The notes beneath the pieces were generated by a model. The model did no database searches and had not been told where the DNA came from. It was given only the letters and a program-made list of their open reading frames with translations. Both the position numbers and the translations under genes were made by a program. 7,281 nt of DNA from Opitutales bacterium (GTDB lineage: Bacteria; Verrucomicrobiota; Verrucomicrobiia; Opitutales; UBA2987), in assembly GCA_021772555.1 (NCBI GenBank), contig JAJFLT010000228.1:1-7281 (forward strand), written 5' to 3'. Shown piece after piece: positions 1 through 5,903 of this stretch. The number at the start of each line of letters is the position of its first letter. Position 1 is the stretch's first letter.

Positions 1-2243
1 AAGGCGACGAGCACATTGCGCCCTAAAGCCAATTCGCCCGCGTCGGTGGCCGCACCGTCCGCGATGACCTGTCCTTTGGTCACTTTGTCTCCCTTGCCAA
101 CGATGGGCTTCTGGTTAAAGCATGTGCCCGCATTGGATCGCATAAACTTGCGTAGCTCGTAAAAATAGACACCGTTTTTGGCGTCGGTCTTGGGATTGCG
201 GTCAAACCGCAGGGGAAGCTCCCCGTCTCTGGAAATGACAATGCGTTGCGAGTCAACACGCGCCACTATACCGTCCTCTTCAGTTTTCAAAACGGTCTTG
301 GAGTCGGCTGCCACCCGGCCTTCAATGCCGGTGCCAACGAATGGGGATTCCGTCCTCAACAAAGGTACCCCCTGGCGCATCATGTTGGAGCCCATGAGGG
401 CGCGATTGGCGTCATCGTGCTCCAGAAAAGGGATCAGGCCTGCGGCCACGGAGATGATCTGCTTGGGAGACACATCCATGTAATTGACTTTGGCAGGCTC
501 TACCTCGAGAAAGTTGTCTCCTTTGCGCACCGTGACGGGTCCTTTGAGGGAGCCGTTCTTGGCGATTTCCGAATTAGCCTGGGCAATAATAAGGCCCTCT
601 TCCTGATCGGCATTGAGGTAGGACACCTCGTCGGTGGCATTGCCGTCTGCAATCGTCCGGTAAGGGGTTTCGATGAAACCGAACTCGTTGATGTGGGAAT
701 AAATGGCCAGGGAGTTGATCAGACCGATGTTGGGACCTTCGGGGGTTTCGATCGGGCATATACGTCCGTAATGGGAGGGGTGGACGTCGCGCACTTCAAA
801 CCCGGCCCGTTCCCGGTTGAGCCCTCCGGGCCCCAGAGCGGAGAGCCGCCGTTTGTGGGTAAGTTCCGCCAGGGGATTGATTTGATCCATGAACTGGCTG
901 AGCTGACTACGGGCAAAGAAATCCCGGATGACGGTGCTGAGCGCCTTGGGGTTGATGAGTTTTTGCGGTGTTATGCTGTCCACGCTCTGATCATAAAGGG
1001 TCATCCTCTCTTTTACCAGGCGTTCGGTGCGGGCCAGGCCGATGCGGCACTGGTTCATGAGCAACTCACCCACGGTGCGAACCCGCCGGCTGCCGAGGTG
1101 GTCAATGTCGTCCACTATGCCGTCTCCGCGTTTCAGGCGAACCAGGTACTTCGTCGCCGCGACAATGTCTTCGGTCTTCAGGGTGCGGAAATTAAGGTCT
1201 ATGTCCAAACCCAGTTTCTGGTTGATCTTATAGCGGCCCACGCGGCCGAGATCATAGCGTTTGGCATCCTGGAAAAGGCGTTTGAGGAGGGCACGGGCGT
1301 TGGCCACGGTGGGCGGCTCACCAGGGCGCAACCGTTTGTAAATTTCTTTGAGCGCTTCCTCTTCGTTGCGGGTTGGGTCTTTCTTCAGGCATCGAATAAT
1401 GGCCCCATCGTCAATCTCCGTATCGATCACCCGGACTTTGGCAATTCCCGCATCGTCGATGGCCCGGACAATGGTTTTGGTCAACGGCTCGAAGGAGCGC
1501 GCCAGGACGACCCCGCGCTCGGCGTCGACGAGGTCTTCCACCAACACCACCCGGCTCACGTTACCGAGTTCCAGAACCGATTTAACATCAACTTCCTCAA
1601 TATTGTAGAAAAGGTTGAGGATATCGAAATCGGAGCTGTAGCCCATGGACCGGAGCAATGTGGTAATGAGGAACTTGCGCCGCCGCCGGCGGCGGTCCAG
1701 GTAGACGTAGAGGAGGTCGTTCTGATCGAACTGCACTTCCAGCCAGGTCCCTCGATCCGGGATGATGCGGAAGGCGAAAAGTATCTTACCGCTGGTGTGG
1801 GTGGTCTCCTCGAAGCAAATACCGGGAGAGCGGTGCAACTGGCTCACGACAACGCGCTCGGCCCCATTTATGATAAAGGAGCCGCGCTCGGTCACCATGG
1901 GCATTTCACCCATATAAATTTCTTCATCCTTGATCGCTTCCTCCTCCTTCAGCCGCAGTTTGACGTAGAGGGAAATGGAATAGGTAACGCCTTCCCGCAG
2001 ACACTCCATCTCCGTCAATTTCGGTCCCGCGACGGAATAGCTGAGGTAATCGAGTGAAGCCCTGCCATCGTAACTTTCGATGGGAAAGACCTCGCTGAAA
2101 ACCGCCTGCAAGCCAACCTGCCGGCGCCCGCTCGGCGTCGCACCGGGTTGCAGAAATTCCTTAAAGGAATCGATCTGGTTCTGAATCAAGTTGGGAGGTG
2201 CGATTACCTCTTCCAGTTTCCCGAAGTTTTTGCGTAAGGACAT
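1..2243 (-). CDS. rpoB: RNA polymerase beta subunit, N-terminal 747 codons (runs off the window)
   Basis: Encodes the beta subunit of RNA polymerase, which forms one pincer and part of the active centre of the core enzyme. I translated it by hand from the ATG at 2241-2243; the frame stays open to base 3, giving 747 full codons. The start reads MSLRKNFGKLEEV. Family landmarks follow in order: GSFIINGAERVVVSQLHRSPG in the protrusion, YLDRRRRRRKF (Arg184-189), EIYKRLRPGEPPT in the lobe, the rifampicin pocket SQLSQFMDQINPLAELTHKRR (about residues 446-466), then GPGGLNRERAGFEVRD and CPIETPEGPNIGLI. The window stops just before the expected FMPWNGYNFED stretch, so the flap and the catalytic-side lysines are missing. 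The upstream sequence GAAGAAG is only a weak ribosome binding site. The gene follows rplL after 195 bases, the usual order, and rpoC is expected outside the window. No frameshift was seen. Confidence 0.97.
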   Translation of the reverse strand, partial: MSLRKNFGKLEEVIAPPNLIQNQIDSFKEFLQPGATPSGRRQVGLQAVFSEVFPIESYDGRASLDYLSYSVAGPKLTEMECLREGVTYSISLYVKLRLKEEEAIKDEEIYMGEMPMVTERGSFIINGAERVVVSQLHRSPGICFEETTHTSGKILFAFRIIPDRGTWLEVQFDQNDLLYVYLDRRRRRRKFLITTLLRSMGYSSDFDILNLFYNIEEVDVKSVLELGNVSRVVLVEDLVDAERGVVLARSFEPLTKTIVRAIDDAGIAKVRVIDTEIDDGAIIRCLKKDPTRNEEEALKEIYKRLRPGEPPTVANARALLKRLFQDAKRYDLGRVGRYKINQKLGLDIDLNFRTLKTEDIVAATKYLVRLKRGDGIVDDIDHLGSRRVRTVGELLMNQCRIGLARTERLVKERMTLYDQSVDSITPQKLINPKALSTVIRDFFARSQLSQFMDQINPLAELTHKRRLSALGPGGLNRERAGFEVRDVHPSHYGRICPIETPEGPNIGLINSLAIYSHINEFGFIETPYRTIADGNATDEVSYLNADQEEGLIIAQANSEIAKNGSLKGPVTVRKGDNFLEVEPAKVNYMDVSPKQIISVAAGLIPFLEHDDANRALMGSNMMRQGVPLLRTESPFVGTGIEGRVAADSKTVLKTEEDGIVARVDSQRIVISRDGELPLRFDRNPKTDAKNGVYFYELRKFMRSNAGTCFNQKPIVGKGDKVTKGQVIADGAATDAGELALGRNVLVA

Positions 2244-2438
2244 CTTCTTCACAGTAGGATTGGGATTACGAATACGAATTAATTAAGTAAGTCAGAAAGC
2301 GGCTAATTTGCCCGGCCATGGGCCTGGATCGAGTAAAACTCGTACAAGACGCAGCCGAGGGCCAACACCATAAACGGCGTTTGGCCCCGGATGGGGTCTG
2401 CAATTGCAATGGATAGCAAAGGATTAAGGAGACAATGA
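2244..2438. other. rplL-rpoB intergenic spacer, 195 bases
   Basis: This is the longest gene-free stretch in the window. I see no coding sequence in it. It holds the hairpin at 2359-2387, the competing stem at 2385-2396, the small hairpin at 2330-2342, a 10-base palindrome TGCAATTGCA at 2399-2408, and an AT-rich stretch next to the rpoB start. I found no convincing promoter pair. Confidence 0.7.
2359..2387 (-). promoter_or_regulatory. Hairpin in the rplL-rpoB spacer (possible attenuator or processing site)
   Basis: On the mRNA strand the arm GGGCCAA-A-CGCC pairs with GGTGTTGGCCC across a six-base loop, giving 11 pairs (one G-U) with a single bulged A. No U-run follows directly, so it is not a typical intrinsic terminator. 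A competing stem, CCCC-ATCC-GGGG at 2385-2396, shares three of its bases. A smaller hairpin, CGAGT-TTT-ACTCG, lies at 2330-2342. In E. coli the equivalent spacer holds an attenuator and an RNase III site that lower rpoBC expression relative to the ribosomal protein genes; the same role here is inference. Confidence 0.45.
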
Positions 2439-2825
2439 TTATTTTACCTCAACCTCGGCCCCGACACCTTCGAGCTTGCCTTTGATCTCCTCGGCTTCCT
2501 CCTTAGTGACGGCTTCCTTGACCGCTTTGGGGGCGCTTTCGACCAATTCTTTGGCTTCGCGCAAACCGAGTCCGGTGATGGCGCGGACCTCTTTAATGGC
2601 GGCGATTTTATTTCCGCCGAAGTTTTTCAGGATGACATCGAATTCCGTTTGTTCCTCGGCTGCGGCAGCTTGCTCGCCTCCACCGGGAGCAGCCGCTACG
2701 GCAGCCACTGGAGCAGCGGCGCTGACGCCCCACTTTTCCTCCAGATCTTTAACGAGAGCAGCGGCTTCCAGCACGGACTGGTTGCTCAGCCATTCGATGA
2801 CTTGTTCTTTTGTGATATCGGACAT
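2439..2825 (-). CDS. rplL: 50S ribosomal protein L7/L12
   Basis: The flexible stalk protein of the large subunit; it recruits and stimulates translational GTPases such as the EF-Tu encoded upstream, and is the one ribosomal protein present in several copies per ribosome. The 128 residues fit the family. Residues 1-35 form the helical dimerisation domain that binds L10. Residues 36-59 are an Ala/Pro/Gly-rich hinge. Residues 60-128 are the factor-binding domain, with KIAAIKEVRAITGLGL (73-88), AKELVES (91-97) and the ending GAEVEVK. The start is fixed by a strong AAGGAGG site five bases upstream. It lies 133 bases after rplJ, its binding partner. No anomaly was seen. Confidence 0.98.
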   Translation of the reverse strand: MSDITKEQVIEWLSNQSVLEAAALVKDLEEKWGVSAAAPVAAVAAAPGGGEQAAAAEEQTEFDVILKNFGGNKIAAIKEVRAITGLGLREAKELVESAPKAVKEAVTKEEAEEIKGKLEGVGAEVEVK

Positions 2826-2830
2826 TACTA

Positions 2831-2837
2831 CCTCCTT
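2831..2837 (-). promoter_or_regulatory. Strong Shine-Dalgarno site of rplL
   Basis: AAGGAGG on the mRNA strand, five bases before the rplL ATG. It is the strongest ribosome binding site in the window; most other genes here have none that I can recognise. Extra translation of rplL would suit the multi-copy stoichiometry of L7/L12. Confidence 0.8.
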
Positions 2838-2840
2838 AAC

Positions 2841-2897
2841 CGGTTAGCGCCATTCTCCATCTGGATCCGGCATTTAAGGGATCTGCTCCCCTAACCG
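2841..2897 (-). promoter_or_regulatory. Stem enclosing the rplJ-rplL spacer, ending just upstream of the rplL ribosome binding site
   Basis: On the mRNA strand CGGTTAG (2891-2897) is perfectly complementary to CTAACCG (2841-2847), enclosing 43 bases that can form a small inner stem GGG-AGCAGAT-CCC (2878-2890). The outer stem ends three bases before the AAGGAGG site, so it would leave that site exposed. A role in rplL translation or mRNA processing is inference. Confidence 0.4.
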
Positions 2898-2958
2898 ATT
2901 TTATAGTTGGTTGGTTGATTGATGGTTTATTTAGATTTCGATCGATGGTTCGATTAAA

Positions 2959-3486
2959 TTAAGCGGCGGCGGACTCGGCCAATTGGTCGGAGCGCGCCTT
3001 GAGGATATTGAGAACACCCTGGGGAATGGCTTGCACGACGGTGGCAATCTGCCGGGCCGGTGTATTGAGCAGGCCGAGCAACTGGGCCTGGATGATGGGC
3101 AGGGGCGGAAGTTTAGCCAGTTCCCCAACATCCTCCGCCAACAGCAATTTATTGTCCAGCAGCCCGCATTTTATCTCTACCTTCTTCTTTTCCTTGATGA
3201 AGGCACCCAATGCCTTGGCCACTCCGGGCGCGTTCTCGCCCCCCACGACTATGGCCGTGGGACCGTTTAAATGCTCATCCAGCCCGGGGAGTTCCCGCTC
3301 TTTGGCGACAACCCGCAACATGCTGTTTTTGATTACATGAAACTCCGCATCGTGCTCCGATAGGGCGCTCCGCAACTCCGCCGTTTCGGCCACCGTAATG
3401 TAATTATAGTCGGCCAGAAAAACATAGCCGGATTTGTCCAGATGCTCTCCGATCTCGTCGACGAGGTATTTTTTTTCCGCTCTCAT
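2959..3486 (-). CDS. rplJ: 50S ribosomal protein L10
   Basis: Base of the ribosomal stalk: it binds 23S rRNA next to L11 and carries L7/L12 dimers on its C-terminal helix. At 175 residues it is close to the usual 165-180. The N-terminal RNA-binding part contains MRAEKKYLVDEI and, at about 53-62, KNSMLRVVAK, typical of the family. Residues 107-145 include CGLL and LLGLLNTPARQ, and the last 40 or so residues form the expected L12-binding helix (VLNILKARSDQLAE). The spacer to rplA is only 46 bases, and the bases before the ATG are C-rich (CCACCCACCCC) with no Shine-Dalgarno site. In E. coli, L10 with L12 represses this operon by binding a structured leader; I see no room for that leader in the spacer itself. 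Confidence 0.97.
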   Translation of the reverse strand: MRAEKKYLVDEIGEHLDKSGYVFLADYNYITVAETAELRSALSEHDAEFHVIKNSMLRVVAKERELPGLDEHLNGPTAIVVGGENAPGVAKALGAFIKEKKKVEIKCGLLDNKLLLAEDVGELAKLPPLPIIQAQLLGLLNTPARQIATVVQAIPQGVLNILKARSDQLAESAAA

Positions 3487-3532
3487 AACAGGGGTGGGTG
3501 GATAAAATTTCTACTGGTTACTTTTTTACAAA

Positions 3533-4228
3533 TTAAAAATCGGAATAAAGGGCGCCATCCAGCTTGATGCCGGGGCTCATGGTCGAGGAAACGGTCATAT
3601 TCTTGATATAACGGCCCTTCATGGTATCCGGGCGGCCCTGTCCAATATTTTCAATGACCGCCTTGATGTTTTCCGTAAGTTGTTCGGTGGTAAAGGATCT
3701 TTTGCCGACCAACAATCCGATGTTGGCTGTGCGGTCCATTTTGTAGGAAACCCGTCCACCCAATTTGATCTCCTTGATGGCTGAATCGACATCATCGGTC
3801 ACGGTGCCGGTTTTAGGGTTCGGCATGAGCCCACGCGGTCCCAAAATTCGCGCCACTTTGCGAACCTCTTTCATCGCCGCAGGTGTGGCCACGGCGACAT
3901 CGAATCCTACCCATCCGTCCTGAACTTTTTTGATCAGCTCATCCATACCGGCCTCATCCGCTCCGGCTGCCAGGGCTTCCTCCGGTTTTTCTGTGAATGC
4001 CACTACATAAACCTTTTTGCCGCTTCCACAGGGTAGGTTGACGACCCCACGCACCATCTGGTTGCTCTGCCGCGGGTCCACTCCCAGACGCACGGAAAGC
4101 TCCACCGACTCATCGAACTTGGAGGTGGACATTTGAGCGAGTAGATTGAGGGCTTCCTCGAGGGGATAGGCCTGGCTCAACTCGGTTACCTCCCGGGAGG
4201 AACGGTATCGTTTGGAATGTTTAATCAT
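3533..4228 (-). CDS. rplA: 50S ribosomal protein L1
   Basis: Forms the mobile L1 stalk with 23S rRNA helices 76-78 and helps release deacylated tRNA from the E site; in many bacteria it also represses its own operon. The 231 residues fit the family. The two-domain pattern is present: domain I is made from both ends, with SKFDESVELSVRLGVDPR (36-53) near the N terminus and the MTVSSTMSPGIKLD ending. Domain II carries KVYVVAFTEKPEEALAAGAD (72-91) and the signature KVARILGPRGLMPNPKTGTV (124-143). The usually conserved LPHGTG reads LPCGSG here (65-70). No Shine-Dalgarno site precedes the ATG. It follows rplK after 57 bases, as is standard. Confidence 0.98.
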   Translation of the reverse strand: MIKHSKRYRSSREVTELSQAYPLEEALNLLAQMSTSKFDESVELSVRLGVDPRQSNQMVRGVVNLPCGSGKKVYVVAFTEKPEEALAAGADEAGMDELIKKVQDGWVGFDVAVATPAAMKEVRKVARILGPRGLMPNPKTGTVTDDVDSAIKEIKLGGRVSYKMDRTANIGLLVGKRSFTTEQLTENIKAVIENIGQGRPDTMKGRYIKNMTVSSTMSPGIKLDGALYSDF

Positions 4229-4285
4229 GGCGGCGGACAGATAATAGGGTATGTAAAATTTTTCTGTGGATGCTCGAAGCTTGCT

Positions 4286-4714
4286 TTAGTCGATCACATC
4301 GACTCCCATGCTTCGGGCGGTCCCGGCGATGATACGCACGGCGGCTTCCTCGCTATTGCTATTGAGGTCCTTCTTCTTGAGCTCGGCGATTTCGGCGCAT
4401 TGCTTGCGGGTGACTTTGCCCACCTTTTCGCGGTTGGGTATGCCGGAGCCTTTGGCGATGCCGGCCGCTTTTTTGAGTAGAACGGCTGCCGGGGGTGATT
4501 TGAGGATGAATGAAAAGGTGCGGTCATGGTAAACGGTGATGACCACGGGCAAGATCATTCCCGCCTGATCCTTGGTGCGGGCATTGAATTCCTTGCAGAA
4601 GCCCATGATGTTAACACCGTGCGCGCCTAAGGCTGGTCCCACAGGCGGGGCCGGGTTTGCTGCGCCGGCGGCCAGTTGCAGGCGGATGGTTCCGGTTATT
4701 TTCTTTTTTGCCAT
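4286..4714 (-). CDS. rplK: 50S ribosomal protein L11
   Basis: Part of the GTPase-associated centre; with its rRNA site it helps control factor binding and, in many bacteria, the RelA stringent response. The 142 residues are the standard length. The N-terminal domain has the proline-rich loop PPVGPALG (23-30), the region contacted by thiostrepton-type antibiotics, then GVNIMGFCKEFNA (33-45). The C-terminal rRNA-binding domain has PPAAVLLKKAAGI (74-86), GSG, KVGKVT and the closing GTARSMGVDV. The start MAKKKITG is canonical, although no Shine-Dalgarno site precedes it. It lies 72 bases after nusG. Confidence 0.98.
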   Translation of the reverse strand: MAKKKITGTIRLQLAAGAANPAPPVGPALGAHGVNIMGFCKEFNARTKDQAGMILPVVITVYHDRTFSFILKSPPAAVLLKKAAGIAKGSGIPNREKVGKVTRKQCAEIAELKKKDLNSNSEEAAVRIIAGTARSMGVDVID

Positions 4715-4786
4715 GCCAGAGTCAAAAAGGGTTCAAGTTTAAATTCTTATTCCAAAAATCAATTTTTAAAAAGCGTTTCTGTGGGA

Positions 4787-5371
4787 TTAACTTTCTTCCG
4801 CTCTTTCCACTTCCCAGTATTCCAGAACAACCGGGGTAAAACGACCGAATATAGATACCGAAACCTTCAGTTTGCCGCGATCGGGGTCGATTTCCTCGAT
4901 AATTCCATTCAGGTTGAGGAAAGGTCCGTTGGTTATTTTTACTTCCTCTCCAACTTCGTACTGGACCTTGGGCACTTCCTTGCCTTCGGCATCCTGCACC
5001 TGGGAGAGGATGCTGTTGATCTCCGATTCCTTCAGGGGCATGGGCCGGGTACCGCCCAAAAACCCGATCACTCCATCGGCATCCTTGACGAAATACCAGG
5101 GCCTTTCGTTGATCTGGCCATTCTCATCGTAAAGACACATATGGATAAAAACGTAGCCTGGATAAAATTTGCGGACTTTTTGGTACTTCTTGCCGCTTTT
5201 AACCTCCGTCACCGTCTCCGTCGGCATGAGGACTTCCGCAATGTACTCGTCCATCTCCTCACTCGCCATGTAGCGGTCCAGGTAGCGTTTGACGGCCCCC
5301 TCCTTGTTGGAGAGGGTCTGCACCGCATACCAGCGGGCGTTTGAAATAGAAGATACGTTTTCCTGGGTCAT
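4787..5371 (-). CDS. nusG: Transcription elongation and termination factor NusG
   Basis: Binds the RNA polymerase clamp, reduces pausing, and through its KOW domain contacts Rho or ribosomal protein S10. The 194 residues fit the family. The NGN domain spans about 11-115, with RWYAVQTLSNKEG (13-25), VRKFYPGYVFIHM (66-78) and PWYFVKDADGVIGFLGG (91-107). A charged linker follows (113-135), then the KOW domain (about 138-194), with GEEVKITNGPF and KVSVSIFGR (169-177), the loop used for S10/Rho contact in E. coli. The start is supported by AGGAG eight bases upstream. It lies 56 bases after secE, the standard pairing. Confidence 0.98.
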   Translation of the reverse strand: MTQENVSSISNARWYAVQTLSNKEGAVKRYLDRYMASEEMDEYIAEVLMPTETVTEVKSGKKYQKVRKFYPGYVFIHMCLYDENGQINERPWYFVKDADGVIGFLGGTRPMPLKESEINSILSQVQDAEGKEVPKVQYEVGEEVKITNGPFLNLNGIIEEIDPDRGKLKVSVSIFGRFTPVVLEYWEVERAEES

Positions 5372-5379
5372 CTTGGAGG

Positions 5380-5384
5380 CTCCT
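5380..5384 (-). promoter_or_regulatory. Shine-Dalgarno site of nusG
   Basis: AGGAG on the mRNA strand, eight bases before the nusG ATG, supporting that start. It is directly followed by CCTCC, its near complement, but the two are too close to form a normal hairpin. Confidence 0.7.
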
Positions 5385-5427
5385 ACCCCCGCCGCGGCCA
5401 GGGTAAAAGTTTTTTCAAAGAAAGAAT

Positions 5428-5640
5428 CTAACTGTCGGGGCGAACCAATTTGGTAAGGAAGGTTACTACATTATAAACGGAGAAGTCGGACAGAGTGATA
5501 AAACCGCCCAAAAGTAAAATCGCCACCATGACGACAAAGGTCGAGGAACGCAGTTCGGGCACGGTGGGCCAAGAAGCTTTTTTAAGCTCCGTAACCGTTT
5601 CACCGGCGAAGATGCGAATTTTTCGAAATGGATTGGCCAT
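5428..5640 (-). CDS. secE: Preprotein translocase subunit SecE
   Basis: Small essential subunit of the SecYEG channel in the inner membrane; it clamps the two halves of SecY. With the ATG at 5638-5640 the protein has 70 residues, typical of the short single-span form found in most bacteria. Residues 13-30 form the amphipathic helix with the family motif GETVTELKKASWPT, in which the KKxxWP core is diagnostic. Residues about 33-53 form one membrane helix. The frame stays open upstream to an ATG at 5719-5721, but that start lies inside tRNA-Trp, and the extra 27 residues do not look like SecE. No Shine-Dalgarno site is evident. It sits 51 bases after tRNA-Trp and just ahead of nusG. Confidence 0.93.
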   Translation of the reverse strand: MANPFRKIRIFAGETVTELKKASWPTVPELRSSTFVVMVAILLLGGFITLSDFSVYNVVTFLTKLVRPDS

Positions 5641-5691
5641 GAGCGAGGATTGGCTGTGGTCGATTGTGTGCTGGTGAATCGGGCTGGTCTC

Positions 5692-5767
5692 TGGCAGGGC
5701 AGGAGGGACTCGAACCCCCAACCCTCGGTTTTGGAGACCGATGCTCTCCCGATTGAGCTACTGCCCT
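5692..5767 (-). tRNA. tRNA-Trp (anticodon CCA)
   Basis: A 76-base cloverleaf including an encoded 3' CCA. The acceptor AGGGCAG pairs with CTGCCCT. The D arm is GCTC/GAGC. The anticodon arm TCGGT-CTCCAAA-ACCGA places anticodon CCA at 5732-5734, reading UGG. The T arm is GGGGG-TTCGAGT-CCCTC with one G-U pair, and the discriminator base is G. A tRNA-Trp gene just ahead of secE-nusG is common in bacteria. The tRNA must be cut out of any transcript that continues into secE. Confidence 0.97.
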
Positions 5768-5800
5768 GCAGTGGCGGCGGGATTCAATGCCGTAAATAAA

Positions 5801-5829
5801 ATCGTACTTTGTCCTTCCATTCAGGTTAA
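5801..5829 (-). promoter_or_regulatory. Possible sigma-70 type promoter for tRNA-Trp-secE-nusG
   Basis: TTAACC (5824-5829), a 17-base spacer, then TACGAT (5801-5806) on the minus strand; each box matches four of six consensus bases. It lies between the T-run after tuf and the 5' end of tRNA-Trp, where a promoter would make sense. The match is weak, and the cluster may instead be read through from tuf. Confidence 0.3.
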
Positions 5830-5833
5830 GGAT

Positions 5834-5879
5834 AAAAAAAATGAGATGGGCCGGGCTTCTGGAAAAAAGAATCTCCGGC
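5834..5879 (-). terminator. Terminator-like hairpin and T-run after tuf
   Basis: About 25 bases after the tuf stop, the mRNA strand can form GCCGG/CCGGC (5875-5879 with 5850-5854) enclosing TTCT/AGAA, or alternatively GAGAT/ATCTC (5871-5875 with 5843-5847). The second form lies directly ahead of A then eight T residues (5834-5841), as in an intrinsic terminator. The stems are modest and mutually exclusive, so termination may be partial, allowing read-through into tRNA-Trp and secE. Confidence 0.45.
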
Positions 5880-5903
5880 TCAATTCGATGACATCAACGT
5901 TGA

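Noticed and set aside
246..2057. A 603-codon open frame on the plus strand opposite rpoB.
   Set aside because: It is a shadow of rpoB. The minus-strand frame matches RpoB throughout, while the plus-strand translation has no recognisable domain. Long antisense frames are common opposite GC-rich, highly expressed genes.
3491..3501. G-rich run GGGGTGGGTGG on the plus strand next to the rplJ start, considered as a quadruplex.
   Set aside because: It lacks four runs of three G residues, so only a weak two-layer form would be possible.
3487..3532. Search for an L10-type autoregulatory leader before rplJ.
   Set aside because: The spacer is only 46 bases and forms no clear kink-turn structure. A site inside the end of rplA cannot be excluded by eye.
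4261..4784. Shared 9-mer CCACAGAAA (mRNA strand) after nusG (4776-4784) and after rplK (4261-4269).
   Set aside because: On its own it is short and could be chance in AT-rich spacers; it is mentioned only as part of the recurring leader pattern.
4715..4786. Search for an L1-binding mimic of 23S rRNA before rplK.
   Set aside because: The AU-rich spacer shows no convincing stem with the expected asymmetric loop. A weak TTGATT/TAAACT pair with a 15-base spacer was also judged too poor to call a promoter.
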